64,000 nt of DNA, taken from NCBI RefSeq assembly GCF_018069755.1, contig NZ_JAGQDE010000001.1, forward strand, positions 1 through 64,000, read 5' to 3'. This stretch comes from Ideonella aquatica. Lineage in GTDB: Bacteria > Pseudomonadota > Gammaproteobacteria > Burkholderiales > Burkholderiaceae_C. Positions 26,710 through 35,948 of this stretch are shown in pieces; the first letter of the stretch is position 1; each line of letters begins with the position of its first letter. The notes below the pieces were generated by a model. The model did no database searches, was not told the origin of the DNA, and worked only from the letters and a program-made list of their open reading frames with translations. The translations under genes and the position numbers were made by a program.

Positions 26710-28299
26710 TCAGTGGCGGAAGTGGCGCGTGCCGGTCAGCACCATCGCGATGCCGCGCTCGTCGGCGGCGGCGATCACCTCGTCGTCGCGCATCGAGCCA
26801 CCCGGATGGATGACGCAGGTGGCGCCGGCGTCGACCACCACGTCCAGGCCGTCGCGGAACGGGAAGAAGGCGTCGCTGGCGACTGCCGTGCCGGCCAGGC
26901 TCAGGCCGGCGGCCTGGGCCTTGATGCTGGCAATGCGGGCCGAGTCCAGGCGGCTCATCTGGCCGGCCCCCACACCAAAGGTCATGCCGTCCTTGCAGAA
27001 GACGATGGCATTGCTCTTGACGAAGCGCGCCACGGTCCAGGCGAACTTCAGGTCTTCCAGCTGCTGCGCGGTGGGCTTCAGTTTGGTCACCACCTTCAGC
27101 TCGCCGACGATGTCGACGTTGTCGGCCGACTGCAGCAGCATGCCGCCGCCCACGCGCTTCATGTCCAGCGGGTTGCTGGTGCGCGAGATGGCCACTTCCA
27201 GCAGGCGCACATTGACCTTGCCGGCGTAGGCGGCGCGCGCGGCCGGGGTGATGGTCGGGGCGATCGCCACCTCGACGAAGTGCTTGTTGGCGTTGATCTT
27301 CTCGACCACGTCGGCATCCAGCGGCCGGTTGAAGGCGATGATGCCGCCGAAGGCGCTGGTGGGGTCGGTCTTCAGGGCCTTCTCGTAGGCTTCCAGCAGC
27401 GTCGCACCCACGGCCACGCCGCAGGGGTTGGCGTGCTTGACGATGACGCAGGCGGGCGCCTCGAAGGCCTTGACGCATTCCCAGGCGGCATCGGCGTCGG
27501 CGATGTTGTTGAAGCTGAGCTCCTTGCCCTGGATCTGGGTCCAGCCGGCCAGCAGGCCCGGGGCGACCTGTGCTTCCCTGTAGAAGGCGGCGCTCTGGTG
27601 CGGGTTCTCGCCGTAACGCATGCCCTGCACCTTGTGCAGCTGCAGGTTGAACACGCTGGGGTATTCCTCGCGCGCCGGCACGGCGGCGGTGTTCTCCTCG
27701 GCGCCCGGGGCCAGCGAGGTCAGGTAGTTGCTGATCATGCCGTCATAGGCGGCGGTGTGCGAGAACACCTTCTTGGCCAGCATGAACTTGGTGGCGCGGG
27801 TCAGTGAAGTGCCCTTCGAGGCGGCCAGCTCGGCCAGCACCTGCGGGTAGTCGGCGGGGTCGATCACCACGCCCACGTCCTGCCAGTTCTTGGCGGCGGC
27901 GCGCAGCATCGCGGGGCCGCCGATGTCGATGTTCTCGATCGCGTCCTCGAACGTGCAGTCGGCCTTGGCAGTGGCCTGGGCGAAGGGATAGAGGTTGATG
28001 ATCAGCAGGTCGATCGTGCCAATCCCATGTTCCTTCAGCGCGGCCATGTGCTCGGGCACATCGCGGCGGGCCAGCAGGCCGCCGTGCACGCGCGGGTGCA
28101 GGGTCTTGACGCGGCCGTCGAGCATCTCAGGGAAGCCGGTGATCTCGCTGACCTCGGTGACCGGCAGGCCGGCGCTGGCCAGCAGCTTGGCGGTGCCGCC
28201 GGTGGACAGCAGGCGGATGCCGTGGCCGTGCAGGGCCTGGGCGAAGTCGACGATGCCGGTCTTGTCGGAGACCGAGAGCAGGGCGGTGAGCTGGGTCAT
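26710..28299 (-). CDS. purH: Bifunctional AICAR formyltransferase/IMP cyclohydrolase
   Basis: PurH carries out the last two steps of IMP synthesis. This 529-residue protein has the N-terminal cyclohydrolase (MGS-like) domain ([40 protein letters not shown]) and the C-terminal transformylase with the catalytic VKHANPCG motif. Length is normal. It lies in the conserved minus-strand order dusB-fis-purH, 30 nt after fis, and is followed by arfB. Confidence 0.97.
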   Translation of the reverse strand: MTQLTALLSVSDKTGIVDFAQALHGHGIRLLSTGGTAKLLASAGLPVTEVSEITGFPEMLDGRVKTLHPRVHGGLLARRDVPEHMAALKEHGIGTIDLLIINLYPFAQATAKADCTFEDAIENIDIGGPAMLRAAAKNWQDVGVVIDPADYPQVLAELAASKGTSLTRATKFMLAKKVFSHTAAYDGMISNYLTSLAPGAEENTAAVPAREEYPSVFNLQLHKVQGMRYGENPHQSAAFYREAQVAPGLLAGWTQIQGKELSFNNIADADAAWECVKAFEAPACVIVKHANPCGVAVGATLLEAYEKALKTDPTSAFGGIIAFNRPLDADVVEKINANKHFVEVAIAPTITPAARAAYAGKVNVRLLEVAISRTSNPLDMKRVGGGMLLQSADNVDIVGELKVVTKLKPTAQQLEDLKFAWTVARFVKSNAIVFCKDGMTFGVGAGQMSRLDSARIASIKAQAAGLSLAGTAVASDAFFPFRDGLDVVVDAGATCVIHPGGSMRDDEVIAAADERGIAMVLTGTRHFRH

Positions 28300-28329
28300 G
28301 GTGGGCGGGTCAGTTTGAAGAAGGGGGGA

Positions 28330-28566
28330 TCACTTGATGAGCCGGTGGTCGAGCAGCTTGCGGCGCAGCGTGTTGCGGTTGATGCCCAGCCACTCGGCGG
28401 CCTTGCTCTGGTTGCCGTCGGCCTGGCGCATCACCACTTCCAGCAGCGGCTTCTCGGCGCTGGCCATCACCAGGTCGTGCAGCGAGTGCGGCTCGGCGCC
28501 GTGCAGGTCCTTGAAATACTGGTCCAGCGTGTCGCGCACGCTCTCCTCGATATTCTTCTTGCTCAT
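28330..28566 (-). CDS. fis: Fis-family nucleoid/DNA-binding protein
   Basis: This 78-residue protein has the Fis C-terminal helix-turn-helix (QSKAAEWLGINRNTLRRKLLDHRL) and an N-terminal dimerisation region shorter than in enterobacterial Fis (98 residues), as usual in betaproteobacteria. ATG 28566 (MSKKNIEES) is the family-like start; the frame is open further upstream without sense. It sits 13 nt after dusB, the ancient dusB-fis pairing, and 30 nt before purH. It probably coordinates supercoiling and growth-dependent transcription. Confidence 0.94.
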   Translation of the reverse strand: MSKKNIEESVRDTLDQYFKDLHGAEPHSLHDLVMASAEKPLLEVVMRQADGNQSKAAEWLGINRNTLRRKLLDHRLIK

Positions 28567-28579
28567 GGGTCTCGGGGGG

Positions 28580-29614
28580 TCAGGCGCGCTCGCGCAACAC
28601 GGCGTGGTTGGCGGCGGGCAGGGGCAGGCGCTCGTGGGTATCGGCCAGCTCGTCAAAGAAGGTGGACACCGCGCGCAACTGCGCGTTGGCGTCGTCCAGG
28701 GTGTTCATCACCGCGCGGAAGGCCTCGCCGCCGGGCAGCGTACGCACCGCCCAACCGATGTGCTTGCGCGCGCTGCGCACGCCACTGGCCTCGCCATAGA
28801 GGCCGTAATGGTCGCGCAGGTGGGTGGTCAGCCAGGCCTGCACCTCGCGCGTGGCGGGCGGCGGCAGGTGCTCGCCGGTGGCCAGGAAGTGGGCGATCTC
28901 GCGGAAGATCCAGGGTCGGCCCTGGGCGGCGCGGCCGATCATCAACGCGTCGGCGCCGGTGCGCGCCAGCACCGCGGCAGCGGCCTCGGGGGAGTCGATG
29001 TCGCCGTTGGCCACCACGGGAATCGACAGCGCGGCCTTCACTGCGGCCACCGTGGCGTGCTCGGCCTGGCCGCTGTAGCCCTGCTCGCGCGTGCGGCCAT
29101 GGACGGTGACCATCGCCACGCCAGCGCTCTCGGCGGCGCGCGCCAGGCGCAGCGCATTGCGCTCGGTGTCGCACCAGCCGGTGCGCATCTTCAGCGTCAC
29201 CGGCACGCCGCGCGGTGCGCAGGTGGCCACCACGGCCTCGATGATCTGCAGCGCCAGCGGCTCCTCGCGCATCAGCGCCGAGCCGGCCCACTTGTTGCAG
29301 ACCTTCTTGGCCGGGCAGCCCATGTTGATGTCGATGATCTGCGCGCCGCGGTCGATGTTGTAGGCGGCGGCCTCGGCCATCATCGGCGCGTCGGTGCCGG
29401 CGATCTGCACGGCGATCGGCCCGGGCTCGCCGGTGTGGTCGGCGCGGCGCGAGGTTTTCAGTGACTGCCACAGGTCCTTGCGCGAGGTGACCATTTCGCT
29501 CACCGCATAGCCGGCACCCAGGCGCCGGCACAGCTGGCGAAACGGCCGGTCGGTCACCCCGGCCATCGGGGCGACGAACAGCCGGTTCGGCAGCTCATGG
29601 GGGCCGATGCGCAT
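28580..29614 (-). CDS. dusB: tRNA-dihydrouridine synthase B
   Basis: This 344-residue FMN enzyme reduces uridine in the tRNA D-loop. Motifs: LFVAPMAGVTDRPFR, the active-site block MGCPAKKVCNKWAGSAL with its Cys, KMRTGW, TVHGRTREQGYSG and the FMN-phosphate region IPVVANGDI plus GADALMIGRAAQG. Length and order fit DusB. It heads dusB-fis-purH-arfB. A minus-strand TATACT lies about 28 nt before the ATG. Confidence 0.96.
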   Translation of the reverse strand: MRIGPHELPNRLFVAPMAGVTDRPFRQLCRRLGAGYAVSEMVTSRKDLWQSLKTSRRADHTGEPGPIAVQIAGTDAPMMAEAAAYNIDRGAQIIDINMGCPAKKVCNKWAGSALMREEPLALQIIEAVVATCAPRGVPVTLKMRTGWCDTERNALRLARAAESAGVAMVTVHGRTREQGYSGQAEHATVAAVKAALSIPVVANGDIDSPEAAAAVLARTGADALMIGRAAQGRPWIFREIAHFLATGEHLPPPATREVQAWLTTHLRDHYGLYGEASGVRSARKHIGWAVRTLPGGEAFRAVMNTLDDANAQLRAVSTFFDELADTHERLPLPAANHAVLRERA

Positions 29615-29642
29615 GGGGGAGGGTGCTGAAAAAGGAGGCAGG

Positions 29643-29648
29643 AGTATA
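29643..29648 (-). promoter_or_regulatory. -10 box of the dusB-fis-purH operon
   Basis: On the minus strand TATACT, preceded by GC, sits about 28 nt before the dusB ATG and 26 bp from the divergent CACAAT of the YqaA-like gene. No good -35 is visible. Confidence 0.5.
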
Positions 29649-29673
29649 GCCCCCAGGGCCTTGTCCGCCGGGC

Positions 29674-29679
29674 CACAAT
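29674..29679 (+). promoter_or_regulatory. -10 hexamer 7 nt before the YqaA-like start
   Basis: CACAAT is followed by 7 nt and then ATG 29687, with no Shine-Dalgarno, so a leaderless transcript is predicted. Confidence 0.45.
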
Positions 29680-29686
29680 CGGTGCG

Positions 29687-30181
29687 ATGGAGGCGTGGTT
29701 CACATCGCAGCTGGCCGGGCTGATGGATTGGCTGGCGCTGCCGCAGGTCGGCCTGCCGGCGGTGTTCCTGTTCGCGCTGGTGTCGGCGACGCTGCTGCCG
29801 CTGGGCTCCGAACCCGCGGTGGCCGCGCTGGTGCTGGCCGAGCCGGGTCTGTTCTGGCCGGCGGTGCTGGTGGCCACCGCGGGCAACACCCTGGGCGGCG
29901 CGATCAGCTGGTGGATGGGCTGGGGCGCCGAGCGCGCCTTCGAGCAGGTCACGCACCGGCCGCCGCGCGAGCAACGCGTGCTGGAAATGCTGCGCCGTTT
30001 CGGGCCCAAGGCCTGCGTTCTCAGTTGGCTGCCGCTGGTGGGCGATCCGCTGTGTGCGCTGGCGGGCTGGCTGCGGCTGCCCTTCTGGCCCTGCGTGGCC
30101 TGGATGGCGCTGGGCAAGTTCCTGCGCTACACGCTGATGACCGCGGCGATCGTGGCGGGTTGGCCGCTGCTGTCGGCCTGA
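29687..30181 (+). CDS. YqaA/DedA-like inner-membrane protein
   Basis: This 164-residue protein has about four to five membrane segments and the YqaA-type DedA/VTT motifs: SATLLPLGSEPAVAALVL, ATAGNTLGGAISWWMGWG, and RFGPKACVLSWLPLVGDPLCALAGWLR. DedA-superfamily proteins are linked to lipid scrambling or undecaprenyl-phosphate flipping; the short YqaA branch is uncharacterised. It is divergent from dusB. Start choice is supported by the -10 hexamer spacing. Confidence 0.85.
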   Translation: MEAWFTSQLAGLMDWLALPQVGLPAVFLFALVSATLLPLGSEPAVAALVLAEPGLFWPAVLVATAGNTLGGAISWWMGWGAERAFEQVTHRPPREQRVLEMLRRFGPKACVLSWLPLVGDPLCALAGWLRLPFWPCVAWMALGKFLRYTLMTAAIVAGWPLLSA

Positions 30182-30281
30182 GCCATCTGTCAACGGGTGC
30201 AACCGGCGGTCCGCCGCGGCAGGCCAGCATTCACAATCGGGGGACCATCGGGCCCCGACCGCTGGAGGGAGTGAAACCACA

Positions 30282-31787
30282 ATGACAACCGAGCCATCCG
30301 CCGCATCCGCTTACCAGGCCCTGTGCGCGGCCTTCGCACGCATCCACCGCTACGAGCACCTGCAGGGCATCGTCAGCTGGGACCAGGCGGCCTACATGCC
30401 CCCGGCCGGCAACGAGGCGCGCGCGGCGGCGCTGGCCGAGCTGGCCGCGCTGCTGCACCGCCTACGCACCGAACCCAAGATCGGCCACCTGCTGACCCAG
30501 GCCGACGCCGAGCCGCTGGACGCGGTGCAGCGGGCCAATCTGCGCGAGATCCGCCGCCACTGGCTGCTGGCCACCGCCTGGCCCGAGGACCTGGTCGAGC
30601 GCCGCGCGCTGGCCGGCGCGCGCTGCGAGCACGCCTGGCGCAGCCAGCGCCCGGCCAACGATTGGGCCGGCTTTGCCGCCAACCTGCGGCCGGTGCTGGA
30701 GATCGCCCGCGAGGAAGCGCGGCTGCTGGCCGAGCGCAGCGGCCTGGGCCTGTACGACGCGCTGATGGACCAGTACGAGCCCGGCATGCGCGCGGCCGAG
30801 GTGGCGCGCCTGTTCGGCGAGGTGCGGCGCTGGCTGCCCGGGCTGATCCAGCAGGTGGTGGCGCGGCAGACCCAGGCGCCGGTGATCGATCCGGTGGGCC
30901 CGTTCTCGGTGCCGGCCCAGCGCGGTCTGTGCGAGCAGGTGATGCGCCGCCTGGGCTTTGATTTCCAGGCCGGCCGGCTGGATGTGTCCACCCACCCATT
31001 CTCGGGCGGCGCACCCGAGGATGTGCGCCTGACCACCCGCTTCGTCGAAGACAACTTTGTGCTCGCGCTGATGGGCACCATCCACGAGACCGGCCATGGC
31101 CGCTACGAGCAGGGCCTGCCGCGGGCCTGGCTGGGCCAGCCGATCGGTGCGGCCCGCTCGATGGCGCTGCACGAGAGCCAGAGCCTGTCCTTCGAGATGC
31201 AACTGGGCGGTCACCCCGGCTTCGCGCGGCTGCTGGCGCCGCTGCTGGTCGAGGCCTTCGGCGCCCAGCCGGCCTTCGAGCCGCTGAACCTGCACCGGCT
31301 GCTGACGCGGGTGAAGCCCGGCCTGATCCGGGTCGAGGCCGACGAGGTCACCTACCCGGCGCATGTGATCCTGCGCTTCGAGATCGAGCGCGCGCTGATC
31401 GAGGGCGAGGCCGAGGTCGACGACATCCCGGCCATGTGGGACGAGCGCATGCAGTCGCTGCTGGGCCTGGACACCCGCGGCAATTTCCGCGATGGCCCGA
31501 TGCAGGACATCCACTGGACCGATGGGTCTTTCGGCTACTTTCCCTGCTATTCACTGGGGGCGATGTACGCCGCGCAGTGGTTTGCCGCGATGCGCCGCGA
31601 CCTGCCCGGTCTGGACGCCTCGATCGACGCGGGTGACCTGTCGCCGGCACTGGATTGGCTGTCTGCGCGCATCTGGTCGCAGGCCAGCCAGTGGCCGACC
31701 GACGAGCTGGCGCAGCGCGCCAGCGGTGAGACGCTGAACCCGGCGCACTTCCGGGCGCACCTGGAGCGGCGCTATCTGCCCGACTGA
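30282..31787 (+). CDS. M32 metallocarboxypeptidase (Taq type)
   Basis: This 501-residue thermostable-type carboxypeptidase is almost entirely helical. The zinc motif is HETGH (His268, Glu269, His272) in MGTIHETGHGRYEQGLP; downstream Glu ligands lie in HESQSLSFE. WDQAAYMPPAG near residue 30 and the C-terminal TDGSFGYFPCYSLGAMYAAQ are family hallmarks. It removes C-terminal residues from peptides in the cytoplasm. AGGGAG lies 12 nt before the ATG. No operon partner. Confidence 0.95.
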   Translation: MTTEPSAASAYQALCAAFARIHRYEHLQGIVSWDQAAYMPPAGNEARAAALAELAALLHRLRTEPKIGHLLTQADAEPLDAVQRANLREIRRHWLLATAWPEDLVERRALAGARCEHAWRSQRPANDWAGFAANLRPVLEIAREEARLLAERSGLGLYDALMDQYEPGMRAAEVARLFGEVRRWLPGLIQQVVARQTQAPVIDPVGPFSVPAQRGLCEQVMRRLGFDFQAGRLDVSTHPFSGGAPEDVRLTTRFVEDNFVLALMGTIHETGHGRYEQGLPRAWLGQPIGAARSMALHESQSLSFEMQLGGHPGFARLLAPLLVEAFGAQPAFEPLNLHRLLTRVKPGLIRVEADEVTYPAHVILRFEIERALIEGEAEVDDIPAMWDERMQSLLGLDTRGNFRDGPMQDIHWTDGSFGYFPCYSLGAMYAAQWFAAMRRDLPGLDASIDAGDLSPALDWLSARIWSQASQWPTDELAQRASGETLNPAHFRAHLERRYLPD

Positions 31788-31803
31788 GGACCCGCGCGAC
31801 TGA

Positions 31804-33030
31804 TCAGCGGCGCGACACCCAGCGCTCCAGCCGGTCCAGCGTGCGGTGGGTGCGCGCGACCAGCGCCTTGCCGCGCGGCGCTGGCGGCGGCGTGTCACTG
31901 GCCAGCAACTGGCGCGGCTCGTGCAGCCGATCCTCGTTCAGGCGCAGGCCGTGGCGCGCCAGTGTCGGGGCCAGCTCGGCGGCGCGCTCGCGCAGCATCT
32001 GCCGGGTCTGCTGGAAGGCATGGCTGGCCAGGCGGCGGCGCATCGAGTAGCTGAAGGTGCCGGCATGGAACATCTCGGCGTCGCCGTGGTCGGGCTCGAA
32101 GAGCAGGATGTCGCAGTCCGGATGGCTGCGCTCGTAGCCCTTCATGCCCAGCTCCAGCCGTGAATGGATCAGCGAGCGGAAGGTCTGGCTCAGCAGCGCC
32201 GGCAGGCCGCCCTGTTCCAGCCGCGGAATCGCGCCGGTGCCGGTGCGCCGGCCCTGGCCCGGCTCGTGGGAGGCATCAAAAGGCACCAGCGGGTTCAGGC
32301 AGATCAGCAGGTCCAGGCCGCGCTCGAGCAGCACCGAGGCATGCACGGTCTTCTTCAGCGCGCCGTCCACATAGTGCCGGCCACCGATCTCGACCGGCGG
32401 GTACAGGCCCGGCAGCGCGGCGCTGGCGACCACGGCCTGCGAGATCGGCACCTCATCCCAGCCGGGTTGGCCGAAGGGGGCGGCGTCGCCGGTGTCCAGG
32501 TCGGTGGCCACCACCACCAGCCGCTGACCCAGGTCGCGGAAGTCATTGCTGCGGCCCGGCGCCGAGAACAGCTGGCGCAGATGGCGCTCGAGCGGCGCGT
32601 TGTCGAAGAAGCCGTTGGGCAGCAGGCGGCCGACATCGGACATCCAGCCCGCCAGCGAGCCGCGGCCCAGCATCCACTGCCAGGCGGCCGAGGCGGTGAC
32701 CATCGGCGCCATCGCCATGCGGCGCACGTACTCGTTCCAGGCGGGCTGGGTGAACAGACCTGGGTCGATGACGCTTTCGTCGCCACCGACGTTCTCGATG
32801 AAGGCCTCGCACATCGCGCGCGGTGTCAGGCCATTGGCCAGCGCGGCAGCGATGAAGGCGCCGGCCGAGACGCCGACGAAGTGGTCCACCCCGGTGAAGG
32901 ACAGACCCTCGACCGAGTCTTCCAGCGCGCACAGGGCGCCGATCTCATAGATGGCGCCGATCGGGCCGCCGCCCGCCAGGGCCAGGCCGATGCGCGGGCG
33001 GCGCGGGGGACGTCGTCGGGGTCGGGCCAT
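31804..33030 (-). CDS. Patatin-like phospholipase
   Basis: This 408-residue lipid acyl hydrolase has the patatin core: oxyanion loop LALAGGGPIGAIYEIGAL (residues ~16-33), nucleophile Ser55 in GVSAG and the catalytic Asp in YVDGALKK. The first ~13 residues are Arg/Pro-rich and there is no signal peptide. A C-terminal ~100 residues extend past the patatin domain. It may act on membrane lipids or stored lipid; proximity to a phasin and a fatty acyl-CoA reductase-like gene hints at lipid-body metabolism, which is inference. Confidence 0.88.
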   Translation of the reverse strand: MARPRRRPPRRPRIGLALAGGGPIGAIYEIGALCALEDSVEGLSFTGVDHFVGVSAGAFIAAALANGLTPRAMCEAFIENVGGDESVIDPGLFTQPAWNEYVRRMAMAPMVTASAAWQWMLGRGSLAGWMSDVGRLLPNGFFDNAPLERHLRQLFSAPGRSNDFRDLGQRLVVVATDLDTGDAAPFGQPGWDEVPISQAVVASAALPGLYPPVEIGGRHYVDGALKKTVHASVLLERGLDLLICLNPLVPFDASHEPGQGRRTGTGAIPRLEQGGLPALLSQTFRSLIHSRLELGMKGYERSHPDCDILLFEPDHGDAEMFHAGTFSYSMRRRLASHAFQQTRQMLRERAAELAPTLARHGLRLNEDRLHEPRQLLASDTPPPAPRGKALVARTHRTLDRLERWVSRR

Positions 33031-33078
33031 GCGTCAGGGCGGGGTGGGCGCCAGGGCGCCAGCACCCCGGCGGGAGCT

Positions 33079-33666
33079 TCAGGCCGCGGGGGCCGCCTTC
33101 TTGGCCGCCGCCTTGCGCGGCGCGGCGGCCTTCTTGGCAGGGGCCGGAGCCGGTGCCGGCGCCGCGGCCTTGGCGGCGGCCTTCCTCGGTGCGGTGGCCT
33201 TGCGCGGCGCCTTGGCCGGCTTGGCGGGCTTGACGTCGCCGCCCAACTGGGCCACGGCGGCGGCCAGGGCCTCGACGCGGGCGGTCAGCTCGGCCACGTC
33301 CTTGGCGGTGGGCACGCCCAGCTTGCTCATCGCCTTGGCGGTGCGGGCCTCGAAGATCGATTCCAGCTTGTCCCAGGAGGCGCCGGCCTTGTTGGTGACC
33401 TCACCGGCCATCGCGCTCATCTTGCCGGTCACGTCGCCCAGGCGCTCCTCGGCCACGGCCTGGGTCTTGCGCTGCAGGCTCACGCCTTCCTTGACCAGCG
33501 CCTCGAAGACCTTGCCGCCTTCTTCCTGTGCCTTGGCGAACGCGCCCATGCCGGCCAGCCAGATCTGCTGGGCCGAGGCCTTGACGGCGCCGGCGAGTTG
33601 GCTGTCGAGCAGGCCGGCGGGGTTGGCGGCCTTGGCCTCGGCCATCTTCTTGAGCTTCTTGACCAT
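33079..33666 (-). CDS. Phasin with Lys/Ala/Pro-rich DNA-binding-like tail
   Basis: This 195-residue protein has a helical phasin domain (about 1-125: SAQQIWLAGMGAFAKAQEEGGKVFEALVKEG is typical) followed by a histone H1-like tail built of KPAKAPRK, APRKAAAK and PAPAPAK repeats. This is the PhaF/PhaI architecture: the helical part coats polyhydroxyalkanoate granules, the tail can bind DNA and help segregate granules. ATG 33666 (MVKKLKKM) is the natural start. It is divergent from the acyl-CoA reductase-like gene across a palindrome-rich 247 bp. Confidence 0.88.
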   Translation of the reverse strand: MVKKLKKMAEAKAANPAGLLDSQLAGAVKASAQQIWLAGMGAFAKAQEEGGKVFEALVKEGVSLQRKTQAVAEERLGDVTGKMSAMAGEVTNKAGASWDKLESIFEARTAKAMSKLGVPTAKDVAELTARVEALAAAVAQLGGDVKPAKPAKAPRKATAPRKAAAKAAAPAPAPAPAKKAAAPRKAAAKKAAPAA

Positions 33667-33820
33667 GGGATGTGTCCTCGCAGTGTCCGTGTGGCGTGGC
33701 TGGGTGGCCCGCGCCAAAGGCTTGGGCGCCTCGGGCGGCCACGCTGTCCCCCGAGTCATGCAGGCCAGTGTAGGCAGGCGGCCTGGAGGCTTCATCCTAA
33801 TCCGCTAGGGAGACCGCTCT

Positions 33821-33851
33821 ATCCCGGGATGATCCCGGGTTTGCGCGCAAA
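33821..33851. promoter_or_regulatory. Palindrome cluster between phasin and reductase genes
   Basis: CCCGGGA-TGA-TCCCGGG at 33823-33839 is a perfect inverted repeat (ATCCCGGG also occurs as an 11-bp-spaced direct repeat), directly followed by the perfect palindrome TTTGCGCGCAAA at 33840-33851. They lie 63-93 bp upstream of the reductase start and could be operators for a shared lipid-storage regulator. Confidence 0.45.
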
Positions 33852-33913
33852 GGCCGGGCGGGCGGGCAGCGCCACAATCGGCGCCATTCATCGAGCACCG
33901 CAAGGAGATGGGC

Positions 33914-35911
33914 ATGCGTTACTTCGTCACTGGCGCCACCGGGTTCATCGGCAAGCGCCTGGTCGCCGCGCTGCTGGCGCGCCGCGGCAGCACCGTGTAC
34001 TTCCTGGTCCGCCCCGGCAGCGAGGGCAAGGTCCAGGGCCTGCTGGAGGCCTGGGGCGTGTCCAAGAACCGCGCGGTGGCGGTGACCGGTGACCTGACCA
34101 GCCGCAAGCTGGGCGTGGCCGCCGACCAGATCAAGGCCCTGAAGGGCCAGATCGACGCGGTCTACCACCTGGCCGCGGTCTACGACCTGGAGGCCGATGC
34201 CGAGAGCCAGGTGCGCGTGAACGTCGAAGGCACGCGCAACGTGGTCGAGTTCGCCAAGGCCGTCGACGCCGGCCACCTGCACCATGTCAGCTCGATCGCA
34301 GCCGCCGGCCTGTACGAGGGCGTGTTCCGCGAGGACATGTTCGACGAGGCCGAGAACCTCGACCACCCGTACTTCAGCACCAAGCACGAGAGCGAGAAGA
34401 TCGTGCGCACCGAGTGCAAGGTGCCCTGGACGGTCTACCGCCCGGCGGCGGTGGTCGGCGACTCGCGCACCGGCGAGATGGACAAGATCGACGGGCCCTA
34501 CTACTTCTTCAAGCTGATCCAGCGCATGCGCCAGATCCTGCCGCCCTGGATGCCGGCGGTGGGCCTGGAGGGTGGGCGCATCAACATCGTGCCGGTGGAT
34601 TTCGTGGTGGCGGCGCTGGACCACATCAGCCACTCCAAGCACGTCATCAAGGGCAAGTGCTTCCACCTGGTCGACCCGGTGGGCTACCGCGTGGGCGACG
34701 TGCTGGGCGTGTTCGCCAAGGCCGCGCATGCGCCGAAGATGAACCTCTTCGTCAACGCCGCGCTGCTGGGCTTCATCCCGCGCAGCGTGAAGAAGGGCCT
34801 GATGGCGCTGGCGCCGGTGCGCCGCATCCACCGCGCGGTGATGGCCGACCTGGGCCTGCCCGAGGACATCCTCACCTTCGTCAACTACCCCACGCGCTTC
34901 GACTGCCGCGAGACGCAGGCGGCGCTGAAGGGCTCGGGCATCGAGTGCCCCAACCTGCACGACTACGCCTGGCGGCTGTGGGACTACTGGGAGCGCCACC
35001 TCGACCCCGACCTGTTCAAGGACCGCTCGCTCAAGGGATCGGTGGCTGGCAAGGTGGTGCTGGTGACGGGCGGCTCGTCAGGCATCGGCCTGGCCGCGGC
35101 GATCAAGTTCGCCGAGGCCGGCGCGATCACTGTGATCTGTGCGCGTGACGAGATCAAGCTCAAGGAAGCCGCCGACGAAATCCGTGAGCAGGCCGGCAAG
35201 GACGCCCAGATCCACACCTTCAGCGCCGACATCGCCAACGAGGAGAGCTGCGCCGCGCTGGTGACCTGGCTGACCGAGCAGTTCGGCGGTGTGGACGTGC
35301 TGGTCAACAACGCCGGACGCTCGATCCGCCGCGCCATCGAGTCCAGCTACGACCGCTTCCATGACTACCAGCGCACGATGGACCTGAACTACTTCGGCTG
35401 CCTGCGCGTGACCATGGGCCTGCTGCCGGGCATGGCGGCCAAGCGCAAGGGCCACGTGGTCAACATCAGCTCGATCGGCGTGCTGACCAACGCGCCGCGC
35501 TTCTCGGCCTATGTGGCCAGCAAGGCGGCGCTGGACGCCTGGACGCGCTGCGCCTCGAGCGAGTTCGCCGACGTGGGCATCACCTTCACCACGATCAACA
35601 TGCCGCTGGTGCGCACGCCGATGATCGCGCCCACCAAGATCTACAACAACGTGCCCACGCTGTCGCCGGAAGAGGCCGCCGACATGGTGGCCGAGGCGGT
35701 GATCCACAAGCCGGTGCGCATCGCCACCCGCCTGGGCATCTTCGGCCAGGTGCTGCACGCGCTGGTACCGCGGGTGGCGCAGATCGTCATGAACACCAGC
35801 TTCCGCATGTTCCCGGACTCGGAAGCGGCCAAGGGCGAGAAGGGCGGCAAGCCGCAGCTGTCGGCCGAGGCGGTGGCGCTGCAGCAGATGATGCGCGGCA
35901 TCCACTTCTGA
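33914..35911 (+). CDS. Two-domain SDR, fatty acyl-CoA reductase-like
   Basis: This 665-residue protein fuses two NAD(P)-binding domains. The N-terminal extended SDR has TGATGFIG (residues ~5-12) and Tyr153/Lys157 (YFSTK) with HLAAVYD and DKIDGPYYFFKLIQ; the C-terminal classical SDR has TGGSSGIG (385-392), NNAGRSIRR and Tyr533/Lys537 (YVASK). Length, order and many blocks (HHVSSIAAAGL, IVPVDFVVAALDHI, GHVVNISSIGVLTNAPRFSAY) match, from memory, the alcohol-forming fatty acyl-CoA reductase of Marinobacter. Such enzymes reduce acyl-CoA to fatty alcohol for wax esters. ATG 33914 is chosen because AAGGAG then lies 6 nt upstream. Confidence 0.85.
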   Translation: MRYFVTGATGFIGKRLVAALLARRGSTVYFLVRPGSEGKVQGLLEAWGVSKNRAVAVTGDLTSRKLGVAADQIKALKGQIDAVYHLAAVYDLEADAESQVRVNVEGTRNVVEFAKAVDAGHLHHVSSIAAAGLYEGVFREDMFDEAENLDHPYFSTKHESEKIVRTECKVPWTVYRPAAVVGDSRTGEMDKIDGPYYFFKLIQRMRQILPPWMPAVGLEGGRINIVPVDFVVAALDHISHSKHVIKGKCFHLVDPVGYRVGDVLGVFAKAAHAPKMNLFVNAALLGFIPRSVKKGLMALAPVRRIHRAVMADLGLPEDILTFVNYPTRFDCRETQAALKGSGIECPNLHDYAWRLWDYWERHLDPDLFKDRSLKGSVAGKVVLVTGGSSGIGLAAAIKFAEAGAITVICARDEIKLKEAADEIREQAGKDAQIHTFSADIANEESCAALVTWLTEQFGGVDVLVNNAGRSIRRAIESSYDRFHDYQRTMDLNYFGCLRVTMGLLPGMAAKRKGHVVNISSIGVLTNAPRFSAYVASKAALDAWTRCASSEFADVGITFTTINMPLVRTPMIAPTKIYNNVPTLSPEEAADMVAEAVIHKPVRIATRLGIFGQVLHALVPRVAQIVMNTSFRMFPDSEAAKGEKGGKPQLSAEAVALQQMMRGIHF

Positions 35912-35921
35912 GGCCGCTCGG

Positions 35922-35945
35922 GTCGCGCGGGCTTGCCCGCGCGAC
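35922..35945. terminator. Strong hairpin between convergent genes
   Basis: GTCGCGCGGG-CTTG-CCCGCGCGAC is a perfect 10-bp stem with a 4-nt loop, 10 nt after the reductase stop and 3 nt before the stop of the convergent CusF-like gene. It can act on both strands; no clear U-tract follows. Confidence 0.6.
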
Positions 35946-35948
35946 GTC

